Assembly: GCF_000165485.1 (NCBI RefSeq)
Contig: NC_014623.1
Location: forward strand, 6,962,893-7,026,892
Length of the DNA: 64,000 nt
Source: Stigmatella aurantiaca DW4/3-1
Lineage (GTDB): Bacteria > Myxococcota > Myxococcia > Myxococcales > Myxococcaceae
Direction of reading: 5' to 3'
The position numbers were made by a program, and so were the translations under genes. Under the pieces are notes generated by a model. That model ran no database searches. It worked only from the letters and a program-made list of their open reading frames with translations, and was not told the DNA's origin. Shown piece after piece: positions 52,885 to 64,000 of this stretch (the stretch's first letter is position 1; each line of letters opens with the position of its first letter).

Positions 52885-53481
52885 TCAGTTGGACAGGTGT
52901 CCCTTCGGCATCAGCATCCCAGCGTCCACCAGGACCCGCTCCAGCTTGTTGCTGCCGGTGCGCACCCAGGTCTCGTACACCTTCAGCGTGCCCGCCGGGC
53001 CGCCTTGCACCATGCCGCGCGCGGAGATCTCCTCCAGCACCTCCACCAGCATCCGGAACTTCGAGCACAGCTCGCGGTACACCTCGGCGAAGCCCGCGCC
53101 CGGGGCCAGGGCGGCCAGCTGGCCATAGGCCGTCCCACCCATCTGGATGTAGTAGTCCGGCCCCACCACGCTGGACTGCAACGAGCTGGCGAAGAAACCC
53201 GCCTTGTAGAGCGACACGTCACCCAGCCGGCGGAACGTCCGGATGCGCTCCTCGCGCTCCTGCTGGAGGGCGCGGTGGTACAGCATCGCCAGGGGCTCAT
53301 GATCCTTGCGCCCACCTTCCTCCTGGCTGAAGAGCTTGTCCGTGGTGGCGAACTCCGTCAGCAGGTTGACCAGGTAGAAGCCCGTGAGCTCCGCGACCAC
53401 GACGCGTTGGCGATGGATGACTTCTTCCAGGATCGTCTTGAAGAACTCCTTCAACGAGGCGCCTGTCACCAGTCCACTCAT
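52885..53481 (-). CDS. Unknown conserved protein, first of a two-gene operon
   Basis: The protein has 198 residues. The second of two close ATGs (53481) is preferred since GGAGG lies 9 nt upstream; the first (53487) would leave only 3 nt. No signal peptide, membrane segment or recognised motif is seen. The sequence is mainly helical with alternating hydrophobic and charged residues (EVIHRQRVVVAELTGFYLVN, YRELCSKFRMLVEVLEEISA). It lies 10 nt upstream of the GTG-started unknown gene. Its position next to groESL on the other strand gives no clue to function. Confidence 0.6.
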   Translation of the reverse strand: MSGLVTGASLKEFFKTILEEVIHRQRVVVAELTGFYLVNLLTEFATTDKLFSQEEGGRKDHEPLAMLYHRALQQEREERIRTFRRLGDVSLYKAGFFASSLQSSVVGPDYYIQMGGTAYGQLAALAPGAGFAEVYRELCSKFRMLVEVLEEISARGMVQGGPAGTLKVYETWVRTGSNKLERVLVDAGMLMPKGHLSN

Positions 53482-53728
53482 GCTCATCCACCTCCATTCC
53501 CACCTAGGGAAAACGGGGAATCAGGAAGAAGTGTAACAACAGAGCAATTTATCCGCAAAAGCGGACACCAATCATTCCAAGGACTTACGCTAGCAATCGA
53601 GGGGTGAGAGTGCCAATTCCGTCATCTGGAGGACGAACGCACGCAGAGCGAGGGGAAAGCGGAACGAAGGCCTAAACGGCAGTTAAGACGCCTATTTGGC
53701 GAAGTCCCCCCCCTCTCGTCTGGCTCGC

Positions 53729-53756
53729 TTGACGGAGGAAGTTCCCTGGTTATTAT
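53729..53756 (+). promoter_or_regulatory. groESL housekeeping promoter
   Basis: TTGACG (53729-53734), a 16-nt spacer, then TATTAT (53751-53756) form a strong sigma-70 promoter. The predicted start lies near 53763, just before the CIRCE operator. The upstream gap from 53482 holds a short TCCGC-AAAA-GCGGA hairpin (53552-53565) and nothing else I can name. Confidence 0.75.
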
Positions 53757-53772
53757 CCGGCGCGTTTCGGTG

Positions 53773-53799
53773 TTAGCACTCGCGGGTGATGAGTGCTAA
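53773..53799 (+). promoter_or_regulatory. CIRCE operator (HrcA binding site)
   Basis: TTAGCACTC (53773-53781), a 9-nt spacer and GAGTGCTAA (53791-53799) form a perfect 9-9-9 inverted repeat identical to the consensus CIRCE element. It lies just downstream of the predicted transcription start. HrcA would repress groESL from here until released by chaperone titration in heat shock. Confidence 0.97.
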
Positions 53800-53881
53800 T
53801 CGCCCAGGCCTCTCGGCCTCACTTGCCCCCCCGGGCGTCCCGGACTCACTGGGCGCCCCACTGACCAGAAGGAGACCCACT

Positions 53882-54172
53882 ATGAAGATTCGTCCCCTGC
53901 AGGATCGCCTCATCGTCAAGCGCGTTGCCGAGGAGAACAAGACCAAGGGCGGCCTGTTCATCCCCGACACCGCCAAGGAGAAGCCGCTGGAGGGCAAGGT
54001 GGTCGCCGTTGGCAACGGGAAGATCCTCGAGGACGGCAAGGTTCGTCCCCTGGACATCAAGGCCAACGACACCATCCTCTTCAGCAAGTACGCGGGCACC
54101 GAGATCAAGATCGACGGTGAGGAGCACCTCATCCTCCGTGAGGAGGATGTGCTCGGCGTGATCGAGAAGTAG
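53882..54172 (+). CDS. groS: Co-chaperonin GroES
   Basis: The 96-residue protein starts at ATG 53882 ([20 protein letters not shown]), preceded by AGAAGGAGA. It has the mobile-loop region ([17 protein letters not shown]) and the roof segment of canonical GroES. It forms a heptameric lid on GroEL and is encoded 44 nt before groEL in the same operon. The normal length excludes the longer in-frame start at 53786, which lies over the CIRCE element. Confidence 0.98.
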   Translation: MKIRPLQDRLIVKRVAEENKTKGGLFIPDTAKEKPLEGKVVAVGNGKILEDGKVRPLDIKANDTILFSKYAGTEIKIDGEEHLILREEDVLGVIEK

Positions 54173-54204
54173 TTCTCCCCTCCCGCTTTCCCTCCCTTTC
54201 TTAA

Positions 54205-55869
<1,665 letters not shown>

Positions 55870-55908
55870 TGCCCCCTGCCCTGGCGGCGGCATCGCTGGG
55901 GTGAGCGC

Positions 55909-55949
55909 GGCCTCCGGTTCCTTCGTGGAGCCGGGGGCCGTCGCTTTTT
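55909..55949 (+). terminator. groESL terminator
   Basis: A 13-bp stem with G-U pairs (55909-55921 with 55927-55939) has a 5-nt loop TTCGT, and TTTTT follows after 5 nt. It lies 40 nt after the groEL stop. Confidence 0.8.
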
Positions 55950-56036
55950 CAGGGGAAAGTGGCGCACCGCCCCCACGCCTCTTAGGTTTCTTTCAAGAGA
56001 CGCTCTGCCTGAAAACATCTCTCCAAGGAGATTCAG

Positions 56037-56294
56037 ATGAAGCCCGTGAAGATCTACACCACCACCTACTGCGGCTTCTGTGTGCGGGCCAAGGACCTGC
56101 TCAAGCGCAAAGGGGTGAACTACGAGGAGCTGGACGTCACGGGCAACGACGAGATGCGCGCCCGGCTGGTGGAGATGAGCGGAGGCCAGCGCACCGTGCC
56201 GCAGATCTTCATCGGAGACACCCATGTGGGTGGCTATACCGACCTGGCCCAGCTCGACCGGGACGGCCAGTTGGAGCCCATGCTCCAAGGCTGA
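56037..56294 (+). CDS. grxC: Glutaredoxin (GrxC-type)
   Basis: The 85-residue protein has the redox motif C12-G-F-C15 (TYCGFCVRAKDLLKRKG), the TVPQIFIGDTHVGG segment with the cis-proline, and the terminal GG/D motif for glutathione binding. The active site CGFC differs from the usual CPYC at two positions. An AAGGAG ribosome-binding site precedes the ATG. It would reduce disulfides or glutathione mixed disulfides in the cytoplasm. Confidence 0.95.
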   Translation: MKPVKIYTTTYCGFCVRAKDLLKRKGVNYEELDVTGNDEMRARLVEMSGGQRTVPQIFIGDTHVGGYTDLAQLDRDGQLEPMLQG

Positions 56295-56344
56295 GCAGGC
56301 AGGCAAGCAAGCGCGCCCTTCTGGCCCCCTCCTGGCGTGAATAG

Positions 56345-56368
56345 GTTCCTGTCATCAACAGGAACTTT
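56345..56368 (+). terminator. Hairpin, possible terminator after grxC
   Basis: An 8-bp stem (GTTCCTGT / ACAGGAAC) with a 5-nt loop is followed by TTTCT. It also overlaps the leader of the next gene (start 56388), so it could be a leader structure instead. Confidence 0.45.
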
Positions 56369-56387
56369 CTGACTCAGGAGGCACCCC

Positions 56388-56759
56388 ATGGCTGGCGGCG
56401 AGCAAAAGACCGGTACCCGCGACGAGCACTACAACCTCATCAGCGCCCTGTATCACCTGCTGGAAGGTGCCGCGACGTGCGAGCAGTACATCCGGGATGC
56501 CCAGCAGTCCGGAGACCCGGAGCTGGCCCAGTTCTTCAAGGACTGGCAGGACGAGCAGCGCAACCTCTCCGAGCGGGCCAAGAACCTGCTGAGCACCCGG
56601 ATCCTCCACGCGGGGGCAGGCATCGGACGGCAGAAGGGCACTCCTACCAAGAGTCCCACCAACGCGCAGGTGAACTCGGGCGGCAACGAGCAGGATGACG
56701 TCGTCGACGAGCAGTCCAAGGAATCCTTCCCCGCCAGCGACGCGTCCGCGAAGTACTAG
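56388..56759 (+). CDS. Small unknown protein with SFPASD tail
   Basis: The 123-residue protein begins at ATG 56388 with AGGAGG upstream. The N-terminal ~75 residues form a helical, ferritin-like segment (EHYNLISALYHLLEGAATCE, QFFKDWQDEQRNLSERAKNL). A Gly/Asn/Pro linker and a C-terminal DDVVDEQSKESFPASDAS motif follow. That SFPASD tail is a short conserved motif I recall from several bacterial small proteins, usually written as (D/E)ESFPASDPP, of unknown role. The position after grxC hints at a redox or metal link, unproven. Confidence 0.7.
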   Translation: MAGGEQKTGTRDEHYNLISALYHLLEGAATCEQYIRDAQQSGDPELAQFFKDWQDEQRNLSERAKNLLSTRILHAGAGIGRQKGTPTKSPTNAQVNSGGNEQDDVVDEQSKESFPASDASAKY

Positions 56760-56773
56760 CCCTGGGTGACCCA

Positions 56774-56802
56774 CCAGGTGAGGCATTCCAAGCCTCACCT
56801 GG
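56774..56802 (+). terminator. Strong hairpin without T-run
   Basis: A perfect 11-bp stem (CCAGGTGAGGC / GCCTCACCTGG) with a 7-nt loop starts 14 nt after the stop at 56759. An A-rich rather than T-rich tail follows, so intrinsic termination is doubtful. Confidence 0.45.
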
Positions 56803-56982
56803 GAGGGAAAAAGGCAGCGAACGGCCCCCCACGGGGGCCCTTCCGCCGGTCCACTGGGGGCCTCGGGATGTGCGGTGGCGGTGAGTTTGTCTTGCCCCCC
56901 ATGTCCCAACGCCCGTAAACAGGGCTCCCCCAGGGCGAACGGGCTCCTGCCCTCCTCCCCGGGCATGGGAAGGCGAATGGCC

Positions 56983-58365
<1,383 letters not shown>

Positions 58366-58402
58366 GCGTCCGCACACAGTTCCATCGGAGGGGTACATAC
58401 CT

Positions 58403-59590
58403 ATGTTGCGCCGACTCGCCGTAGCGTCCGTCCTCGTCACCGCCGCCTGCGCGGGCCAGCAGAAGCCCTCAGCGGGCGGTCAGCCCATGACCAAGGAAGA
58501 GCGGACCCGCATCACCAACCAGCCCGCCTTCGACGTGGCCATCTGCCAGTCCCGGCCGATCAGCCTGCCCCAGCCTCCCAACCAGGCGTTCCTGGTGGGC
58601 GCGCTCGTCTCTGCCCGGCCGCAGATCATGGAGTGCCTGGTGGATCCGAAGCACCGCGCGGGCGCGGAGACGACCAAGGTCACCGTGAAGACCCGCCTCA
58701 CCGAGCAGGAGGCCACCCACGCCCTCACCGGGGAGAACCTCACCCCCGAGGGCCAGAAGTGCATCCAGGATGCGGTCAACACCCTCATCCCCCTGCAGCC
58801 CCTGGCCAAGGGCTCCCAGCCGTTGGAGGCCGAGACGCAGTTCGTGCACGAGCGGAACAACAGCCCCACCGTCACGATGGGCATCAACGAGGGCTCGGAC
58901 TTCTCCGGCGCCGTCCGGCTGGCCCAGGCCCAGTGGTGTGACTGCTATGCCGGCTACACCACCCAGGCCCCCCCCCTGCTCACCGCGCGCATCAAGCTGA
59001 CCCAAGCCTCGCAAACGCCGGCCGAGATCACCTTCGAGCCCAGCGGCAGCACCGAGGGAGATCAGCTCGCCGCCTGCCTGAAGGAGAAGATGACGCCCCT
59101 GCCCGCGAAGATCAGCTCGCAGGAGCTGACCTTCCCCTACCGCTTCGTCCACTTCCACGCGCAGGCCACCGAGCCCACCGCCAGCATGGCGCCGGATCTG
59201 CGCTTCCTCCAGCTGGAGCTGGTGCGCAACCAGCGCACCGCCCACACGGCCATTGCCCTGGGAACGCGCGAGAACGCGGCCGCCACCTACGAGGCCCTCG
59301 CCAACGAGTACCGGAAGAATCCCCGCAAGAACTACGAGCTCATCCCCAAGCTGCGCGAGAAGTGCGCCGCGCTGGAGAGCTCCGCCGAGGCTTGGGTGTC
59401 GGCGGTCGAAGCCCAGCTCGCCGTGGACCAGCAGACCACAGCGCTCATTCAAGAGCTCAAGGCCAAGGACCCGGCCTGGGCCGACGCGGAGCTCGCGAGC
59501 CAGAACTCGCTGAGCAAGACCCAGGCGGACCTCCAGACGGCGAAGCAGCGCCGCCAGGATGACGCCAACGTCTGCAAGCCGCTCAAGTAG
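58403..59590 (+). CDS. Lipoprotein of unknown function
   Basis: The 395-residue lipoprotein has lipobox VTAAC, start 58403 and a GGAGGGG ribosome-binding site. A mature domain of ~250 residues has four or five cysteines (for example FDVAICQSRPISL, KCIQDAVNTLI, WCDCYAGYTT) and mixed alpha/beta segments, followed by a C-terminal helical, probably coiled-coil region (SLSKTQADLQTAKQRRQDDA). I do not recognise the domain. It follows the FHA activator by 37 nt and may be co-transcribed and regulated by it. Confidence 0.7.
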   Translation: MLRRLAVASVLVTAACAGQQKPSAGGQPMTKEERTRITNQPAFDVAICQSRPISLPQPPNQAFLVGALVSARPQIMECLVDPKHRAGAETTKVTVKTRLTEQEATHALTGENLTPEGQKCIQDAVNTLIPLQPLAKGSQPLEAETQFVHERNNSPTVTMGINEGSDFSGAVRLAQAQWCDCYAGYTTQAPPLLTARIKLTQASQTPAEITFEPSGSTEGDQLAACLKEKMTPLPAKISSQELTFPYRFVHFHAQATEPTASMAPDLRFLQLELVRNQRTAHTAIALGTRENAAATYEALANEYRKNPRKNYELIPKLREKCAALESSAEAWVSAVEAQLAVDQQTTALIQELKAKDPAWADAELASQNSLSKTQADLQTAKQRRQDDANVCKPLK

Positions 59591-59614
59591 CCCCTTCCAG
59601 CCCCTGGAAACAGC

Positions 59615-59650
59615 AAAGGCGCGGGACCCAGCCGGGGCCCGCGCCTTTTT
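59615..59650. terminator. Bidirectional intrinsic terminator
   Basis: A stem of about 8-11 bp (59615-59625 with 59638-59648) has a T-run (TTTTT, 59646-59650) for the plus strand and an AAA on the other arm. It serves the lipoprotein gene and could stop the converging smc transcript too. Confidence 0.75.
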
Positions 59651-59670
59651 CGTGTCCCCGGGAGGAGGCC

Positions 59671-62600
59671 TCAGGCCACGGACGCGTTGTCGTTGGCCGC
59701 CGCCTCGCGCAGCTTCACGCTCACCAGCTTGGAGATGCCCGGCTCCTCCATCGTCACGCCATAGAGCGTGTCGGCGACCTCCATGGTCCGCTTGTTGTGG
59801 GTGATGAGGATGAACTGCGACTGGCGGCTCATCTCCTTCACCATCTCGTTGTAGCGGCCCACGTTGCCCTCATCCAGCGGCGCGTCGACCTCGTCCAGGA
59901 GGCAGAAGGGCGTCGGCTTGATGAGGAAGATGCCGAAGATGAGCGCCACCGCGGTGAGGGCCTTCTCACCGCCCGACAGCAGGTTGACGCTCTGCAGCTT
60001 CTTGCCCGGCGGCTGGGCGACGATCTCCACACCCTGCTCGGAGCCTGCCCCTTCGTTGGTGAGCACCAGGCTGGCCCGGCCTCCACCGAACAGCCGCGGG
60101 AAGACCGCCTGGAACTTCTCGTTCACCACGTCGAAGGTCTGCTTGAAGCGCTCGCGGCTGGTGGAGTCGATGCGGACGATGGCTTCCTTGAGCTGCTCCA
60201 GCGACAGCGTCAGGTCCTTCTTCTGCCCCGAGAGGAAGTCGAAGCGCTTGGACAGCTCCGCGTGCTCGTCGATGGCGGTGAGGTTGATCTCCCCCATCTT
60301 CTCCACCTGGGCGCGCAGATCCTTCAGCTCCGCCTCCACCTCGGGCGCCAGGGGCGCCAGCAGGTGGTAGTTGTGCAGTTCGTGCGCCAGCTCCACCTGG
60401 TGCCGCTCCCGGATGCCCGCGGACAGGTGCTCCAGCTCCAGGGCAATCTCCCGCTCCTTGAGGGAGATCTGCGACAGGCCCTGCATCAGCTCGTCCAGGC
60501 GGCCGCGCAGCTCGCGGAACTGCGTGTCCTGCTCGCGCACCTCGGTGGACGCCGTGGTGTGCGCGGCGCGGCGCGCCTCCAGGGTCTCGGCCCCCTGACG
60601 GAACTCCTCGGCCCGCTTCGCCCGTCCACCCTCGGTGGTCTCAATGCGCCGCCGCAGCTCCTCCGAGCGGCCCATCCCTTCCCCCACCAACGCCTGGAGG
60701 CGGTGGATGCGCCCTTCCATCTCCCGGCGCTGGGTGAGCAGGCTCTCCAGCTCCTTGCGCGCCGACTCGCCGCGCTCGCTGCCCGAGGCGACCTTGACGC
60801 GCAGGGCCATCAGCTCCGCGGACAGCGTGTCCGCGCGCTGCTTGAGCGTCTCCATCTCCCCGGAGAGCTGCCGCACGCGGTCCTCGCGTGCCTCGCGGTC
60901 CGCCTGCCCGTGGGCGACCTCGCCCCGGCTGTTCTCCTCCTCATTCACCAGGGCCCCATGGGAGTGGCCCAGCTGGGCGTCCTCGGAGTCCAGGGTGGAC
61001 AGGCGCTCGCGGACCCGGGCGAGATCCTCACTGGCCTTGTGCAGGTCCTTCTGCTGGCTGGCGAGGTTCAGCTCCTCGGCGTGCTGGTTCTTCGCCAGCC
61101 CGCTGAGCACACCCTCGGTCTGCCCCATCTGCTTCTGGAGCGTGTAGTGGCGGGTGAGGATCTCGTTGTAGCGCTCCTCGACTTGCGCCACCTCGGCGGC
61201 CAGCTCGGCAATCTCGCGCTTCTTCTGGAGCGCGCCCACGGCCGCGCCCTCGCGCTCGCCGCCGGTGAGGGTGCCATCCGCGCGCAGCACCTCGCCCTCC
61301 AGCGTCACGAGCGTGCACGGCGGGCCTCCCGCGGCCTCGTACGCCCGGGCCGAGGCCATGTCCTGAACGATGATGACGTCCCCGAGCAGCAGCCGCATCA
61401 CGGGCTGGAGGGACTCCTCGTACTTCACCTCCGTGAAGGCACTGGCGAGCACGCCGGGGCGGCTGAAGTCCGGCGCCACCACGGGGGGAAGCTGCTCGTG
61501 GCCGGGCACCGGCAGGAACGTGCCCCGCCCCTCGGACGCCGAGCGCAGGTAGTCCACCAGCTCGAAGCCCTTCTCCCGGCTCTCGACGATGACGTGCTGC
61601 AACCGCTCGCCAAGCGCCGCCTCCACCGCGCGCTCGAAGCGCGCCGGGGCGGTGAGCACATCCGCCACGAGGCCAAAGATGCCCTGCTCGCGGAACTGCT
61701 GCCCGGCCCGCACCATCACCGCGCGCACGCCCCGGTCGAAGCCCTCGTAGTTCTTGTGCAACTCCTCCAGCGAGGTGAGCCGGCTGCGCTTGTCGGCGAG
61801 CCCCTCGCGCAGGCTGATGACCTGGATTTCGCTCTCGGCGAAGGCGGCGCGGGTGCGCGCCAGGGCCTCCTCCTCGTGCCCCTTGCGCTCGGCCAGCTCC
61901 AGGGCGTTGTGGCGGCTCTCCTCCACCCGGCGGAGCACCTCGGTGCGCACGGTGTCCAGCGCCTGCTCCTGGGCGCGCAGCGTCTCGGCCTCGGCGCGGT
62001 TCTTGGCGCGGCGGGCCTCCAGGTCCGTGCGCTGGCGCGCGAGGTTGACGAGGTTGGACTCGTGGTTGGCCAGGCGCGCCGCCACGGCGACGAGCCCCGC
62101 CCGCTCCTGCTCCAGCCGCATGGACACTTCCGTCTGGAGGTGGGTCCCCCGGCGCATCTCTTCCTGCGCCACCTGCATGGCGACCTCGTCCTCCTTCCAG
62201 GCCCCGGCGATGCCCGACAGCTCCGCCTCGCGGGCGGCCATGGTGCCGGCGACCTCGGCCTGGCGCTCCAGCAGCGCCTTCAGCTCGCCCTCGGCCTGGG
62301 CCACCCGGGCGCTCGTCTCCTCGAGGTCCTTGCGCGCATAGGCCAGGTCCTGGTCGTCCCGCTGCACGGCGCTCTCCAGCGCGTGCACCTCACCGGCCAG
62401 CGTCTGAAGGGCGGTGGCCTCGGCCTCGAGCTCCGTGCGGCGCCGGGTGATGGCCTCCTCCAGCTCCCGCACCCGGTCCACGCTGTCGCGCTCCTCGGTG
62501 TCCAGGCTCTCCAGCCGGGCCTGGAGCACCTTCTTCTCCGAGAGCAGCTCCAGGTAGCGGTGGGAGGCGGCGTGCAGGTCGATCTCCCGCATGCGCGTCT

Positions 62601-63267
62601 TGAGCTTCTTGTACTTCTCGGCCTTCTTCGCCTGCCGGGTCAGCGTCTCCAGCCGCTTCTCCAGCTCGTTGGTGATGTCCGTGACGCGCAGGAGGTTGGC
62701 CTCGGTGGCCTCCATCTTGCGCTCGGCGGCCTTGCGGCGGGCCTTGTACTTGGTGATGCCCGCGGCCTCTTCAATGAGGGAGCGCCGGTCCTCGGGCTTG
62801 CTGGAGACGATCAGGCCCACCCGGCCCTGCTCGATGATGGAGTAGGCCTTGGTGCCCACGCCGGTGCCCAGCAGCAGCTCGGTGATGTCCAGCAACCGGC
62901 AGGTGGCCTTGTTGATGAGGTACTCGGACTCGCCGTTGCGGAACAGGCGCCGGGTGACGGTGATCTCCGGAAAGCCCTGGTACTGGGGGGCCAGCTGGTC
63001 CGTCTCCTCGATGAGGAAGGTGAGGGAGACCTCGGCCATCGACAGCGGCTGCTTCGACTCGGAGCCGTTGAAGATGACGTCCTCCATGCCACGGCCCCGG
63101 AGGTTCTTGGCGCTCTGCTCGCCCATGGCCCAGCGGATGGCATCCACCACGTTGGATTTGCCGCAGCCGTTGGGGCCGACAATGCCGGTGACGCCGTCGT
63201 CGAAGCTGAAGACGCTCCGGTCCATGAACGACTTAAATCCAGTGATGTCCAGGCGCTTGATTCGCAT
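59671..63267 (-). CDS. smc: Chromosome segregation ATPase Smc
   Basis: The protein has 1198 residues. The ATG at 63267 (MRIKRLDITGFKSFMDRSVF) has AGGAG upstream; a longer frame upstream is not needed. The N-terminal Walker A at 31-38 (GPNGCGKS), a long coiled coil, a Gly-containing hinge (~520-690; GIFGLVADVLTAPARFERAV), a second coiled coil, and the C-terminal ABC signature with Walker B (LLSGGEKALTAVALIFGIFL, FCLLDEVDAPLD) are all present and in order. Length is normal. It condenses and segregates the chromosome with ScpA/ScpB, which are not in this window. Confidence 0.98.
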   Translation of the reverse strand: MRIKRLDITGFKSFMDRSVFSFDDGVTGIVGPNGCGKSNVVDAIRWAMGEQSAKNLRGRGMEDVIFNGSESKQPLSMAEVSLTFLIEETDQLAPQYQGFPEITVTRRLFRNGESEYLINKATCRLLDITELLLGTGVGTKAYSIIEQGRVGLIVSSKPEDRRSLIEEAAGITKYKARRKAAERKMEATEANLLRVTDITNELEKRLETLTRQAKKAEKYKKLKTRMREIDLHAASHRYLELLSEKKVLQARLESLDTEERDSVDRVRELEEAITRRRTELEAEATALQTLAGEVHALESAVQRDDQDLAYARKDLEETSARVAQAEGELKALLERQAEVAGTMAAREAELSGIAGAWKEDEVAMQVAQEEMRRGTHLQTEVSMRLEQERAGLVAVAARLANHESNLVNLARQRTDLEARRAKNRAEAETLRAQEQALDTVRTEVLRRVEESRHNALELAERKGHEEEALARTRAAFAESEIQVISLREGLADKRSRLTSLEELHKNYEGFDRGVRAVMVRAGQQFREQGIFGLVADVLTAPARFERAVEAALGERLQHVIVESREKGFELVDYLRSASEGRGTFLPVPGHEQLPPVVAPDFSRPGVLASAFTEVKYEESLQPVMRLLLGDVIIVQDMASARAYEAAGGPPCTLVTLEGEVLRADGTLTGGEREGAAVGALQKKREIAELAAEVAQVEERYNEILTRHYTLQKQMGQTEGVLSGLAKNQHAEELNLASQQKDLHKASEDLARVRERLSTLDSEDAQLGHSHGALVNEEENSRGEVAHGQADREAREDRVRQLSGEMETLKQRADTLSAELMALRVKVASGSERGESARKELESLLTQRREMEGRIHRLQALVGEGMGRSEELRRRIETTEGGRAKRAEEFRQGAETLEARRAAHTTASTEVREQDTQFRELRGRLDELMQGLSQISLKEREIALELEHLSAGIRERHQVELAHELHNYHLLAPLAPEVEAELKDLRAQVEKMGEINLTAIDEHAELSKRFDFLSGQKKDLTLSLEQLKEAIVRIDSTSRERFKQTFDVVNEKFQAVFPRLFGGGRASLVLTNEGAGSEQGVEIVAQPPGKKLQSVNLLSGGEKALTAVALIFGIFLIKPTPFCLLDEVDAPLDEGNVGRYNEMVKEMSRQSQFILITHNKRTMEVADTLYGVTMEEPGISKLVSVKLREAAANDNASVA

Positions 63268-63556
63268 CCAGCGGGCTCCTGTGGGGCTATCGGTGCGCTG
63301 AGGAAAGTCGCTCCAGGGCCGAAAAATCGGCCTCGGAGCGAAAGCAGGAGTACCAGCCACCTGTCAGCGGATCAAGCGTGACCATGCGTCGCGTGACCCT
63401 ACATTGGGGCAGCCGGCGTTCCGGCCCTTGCTTGCCTTTTCGCTCCTCAGTGAGAGCAACCCCGATGCTGTAGCCGGCCGGTCTGACATGCCCCCTGTGG
63501 GGGGGCACGGACCTGGGGCCCCCGAAGCTTCCGAGCCGTCTGGTGGAGCCGCCGGC
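63268..63556. other. Non-coding gap before smc
   Basis: This 289-nt gap between smc and the next minus-strand gene holds the smc promoter region and the 3' end of the next transcript. A hairpin (TGCCCCC-TGTGG-GGGGGCA, 63489-63507) without T-run is the only element I can point to. Confidence 0.4.
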
Positions 63557-64000
63557 TCAGGAAGCGGCGGGGGTGCCGGGGGTGCCCGAGGGAGGCACCG
63601 GGGGCTTGGCGGCAGCCTGGGGCTCCACCGTCACCCGGACCACCCGGGGGCCCTCCACTTCCTCGACCTGGATGCGCCACATGTCCAGCTTGAGGACGTC
63701 GCCCTTCTCGGGCACGCGCCCCAGCTTGGTCATCAGGTAGCCGGCGATCGTCGTCACCTCGCCCTCTTCGTCCTCGCTGAGGTCGAAGTTGACGTCCAGC
63801 CGGTCTTCCAGGTCATCCAGCTGCGCCGTGCCGGGCAGCTCGAAGCGGCCGCCGGGCAGCGAGCGCACCTCGTCGATCCGCCGCCCCAGCTCCGCCACGT
63901 CGCCCACCACCTCGGCCACCACGTCCGCGATGCTCACCAGGCCCGAGGTGCCCCCGTGCTCGTCCACCACCAGCGCCGTCTGGCGGCGGCGGCGCCGGAA
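63557..64000 (-). CDS. CorC/TlyC-type transporter-associated protein, C-terminal part
   Basis: The coding region runs off the right edge (its 5' end lies beyond 64000); 147 residues are visible. The first ~45 are the end of a CBS domain (ALVVDEHGGTSGLVSIADVV, the typical 'VxDExGgxxGlVTxxDl' strand). The next ~80 form the CorC_HlyC domain (LPGTAQLDDLEDRLDVNFDL, EVTTIAGYLMTKLGRVPEKG). An Ala/Pro tail closes the protein. Full members have an N-terminal CNNM membrane domain linked to Mg/Co transport, or are soluble CorC proteins; the missing part decides which. Confidence 0.88.
   Translation of the reverse strand, partial: FRRRRRQTALVVDEHGGTSGLVSIADVVAEVVGDVAELGRRIDEVRSLPGGRFELPGTAQLDDLEDRLDVNFDLSEDEEGEVTTIAGYLMTKLGRVPEKGDVLKLDMWRIQVEEVEGPRVVRVTVEPQAAAKPPVPPSGTPGTPAAS

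Overview
The window comes from a myxobacterium (Myxococcota), probably of the Cystobacterineae (Myxococcus/Stigmatella/Cystobacter type). The DNA is very GC-rich and carries the signature genes of that group. These are the 'G1' cluster of the adventurous (A) gliding machine in the order gltD-E-F-G-H-(TPR protein)-I-J, a groESL operon with a perfect CIRCE operator, many type II signal-peptide lipoproteins, an FHA-domain activator, Hpt/CheB chemosensory parts, and smc. I name no species.

Layout. 1-2.5 kb is a less GC-rich accessory stretch with a decayed IS5-type transposase, an exported MORN/YwqK-like protein and a Cys-rich lipoprotein. 2.5-27 kb (minus strand) is the gliding cluster: periplasmic GltD, lipoprotein GltE, small exported GltF, inner-membrane FHA/TonB protein GltG, outer-membrane barrel GltH, an RGG-rich TPR protein, the 4089-residue TPR giant GltI, and the zinc-ribbon/GYF/TonB protein GltJ. 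Intrinsic terminators and promoters suggest this is three or four transcription units. 27.3-30.6 kb holds a DnaC-like ATPase with a DnaJ-like zinc ribbon and a partner protein, then an orphan Hpt-CheB pair. 30.7-35.5 kb holds a TerC-family membrane protein and a three-subunit molybdenum hydroxylase. 35.5-38 kb is a lipoprotein joining a DMFase-like domain to an NHL propeller. 38.2-39.4 kb is aspartokinase.

39.5-44.2 kb is a four-gene GldA/F/G-like ABC transporter operon. 44.2-45.7 kb is an overlapping metallophosphoesterase/nucleotidyltransferase pair. 45.9-50.8 kb is a tightly coupled module of lipoprotein, ECF sigma factor, zinc anti-sigma factor with DUF4384-like domain, exported caspase fused to a beta-barrel, and a second lipoprotein paralogous to the first. 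This is the strongest candidate for an undescribed system. 50.9-53.5 kb has a CHRD lipoprotein, rpoZ, a Nudix hydrolase and two unknown coupled genes. 53.7-56 kb is groESL. 56-59.6 kb has a glutaredoxin, a small protein with an SFPASD tail, an FHA/AAA+/Fis activator lacking the GAFTGA loop, and a lipoprotein. 59.7-63.3 kb is smc, and the window ends inside a CorC/TlyC-type CBS protein.

All functional calls come from reading motifs, gene order and translation signals. No database search was run.
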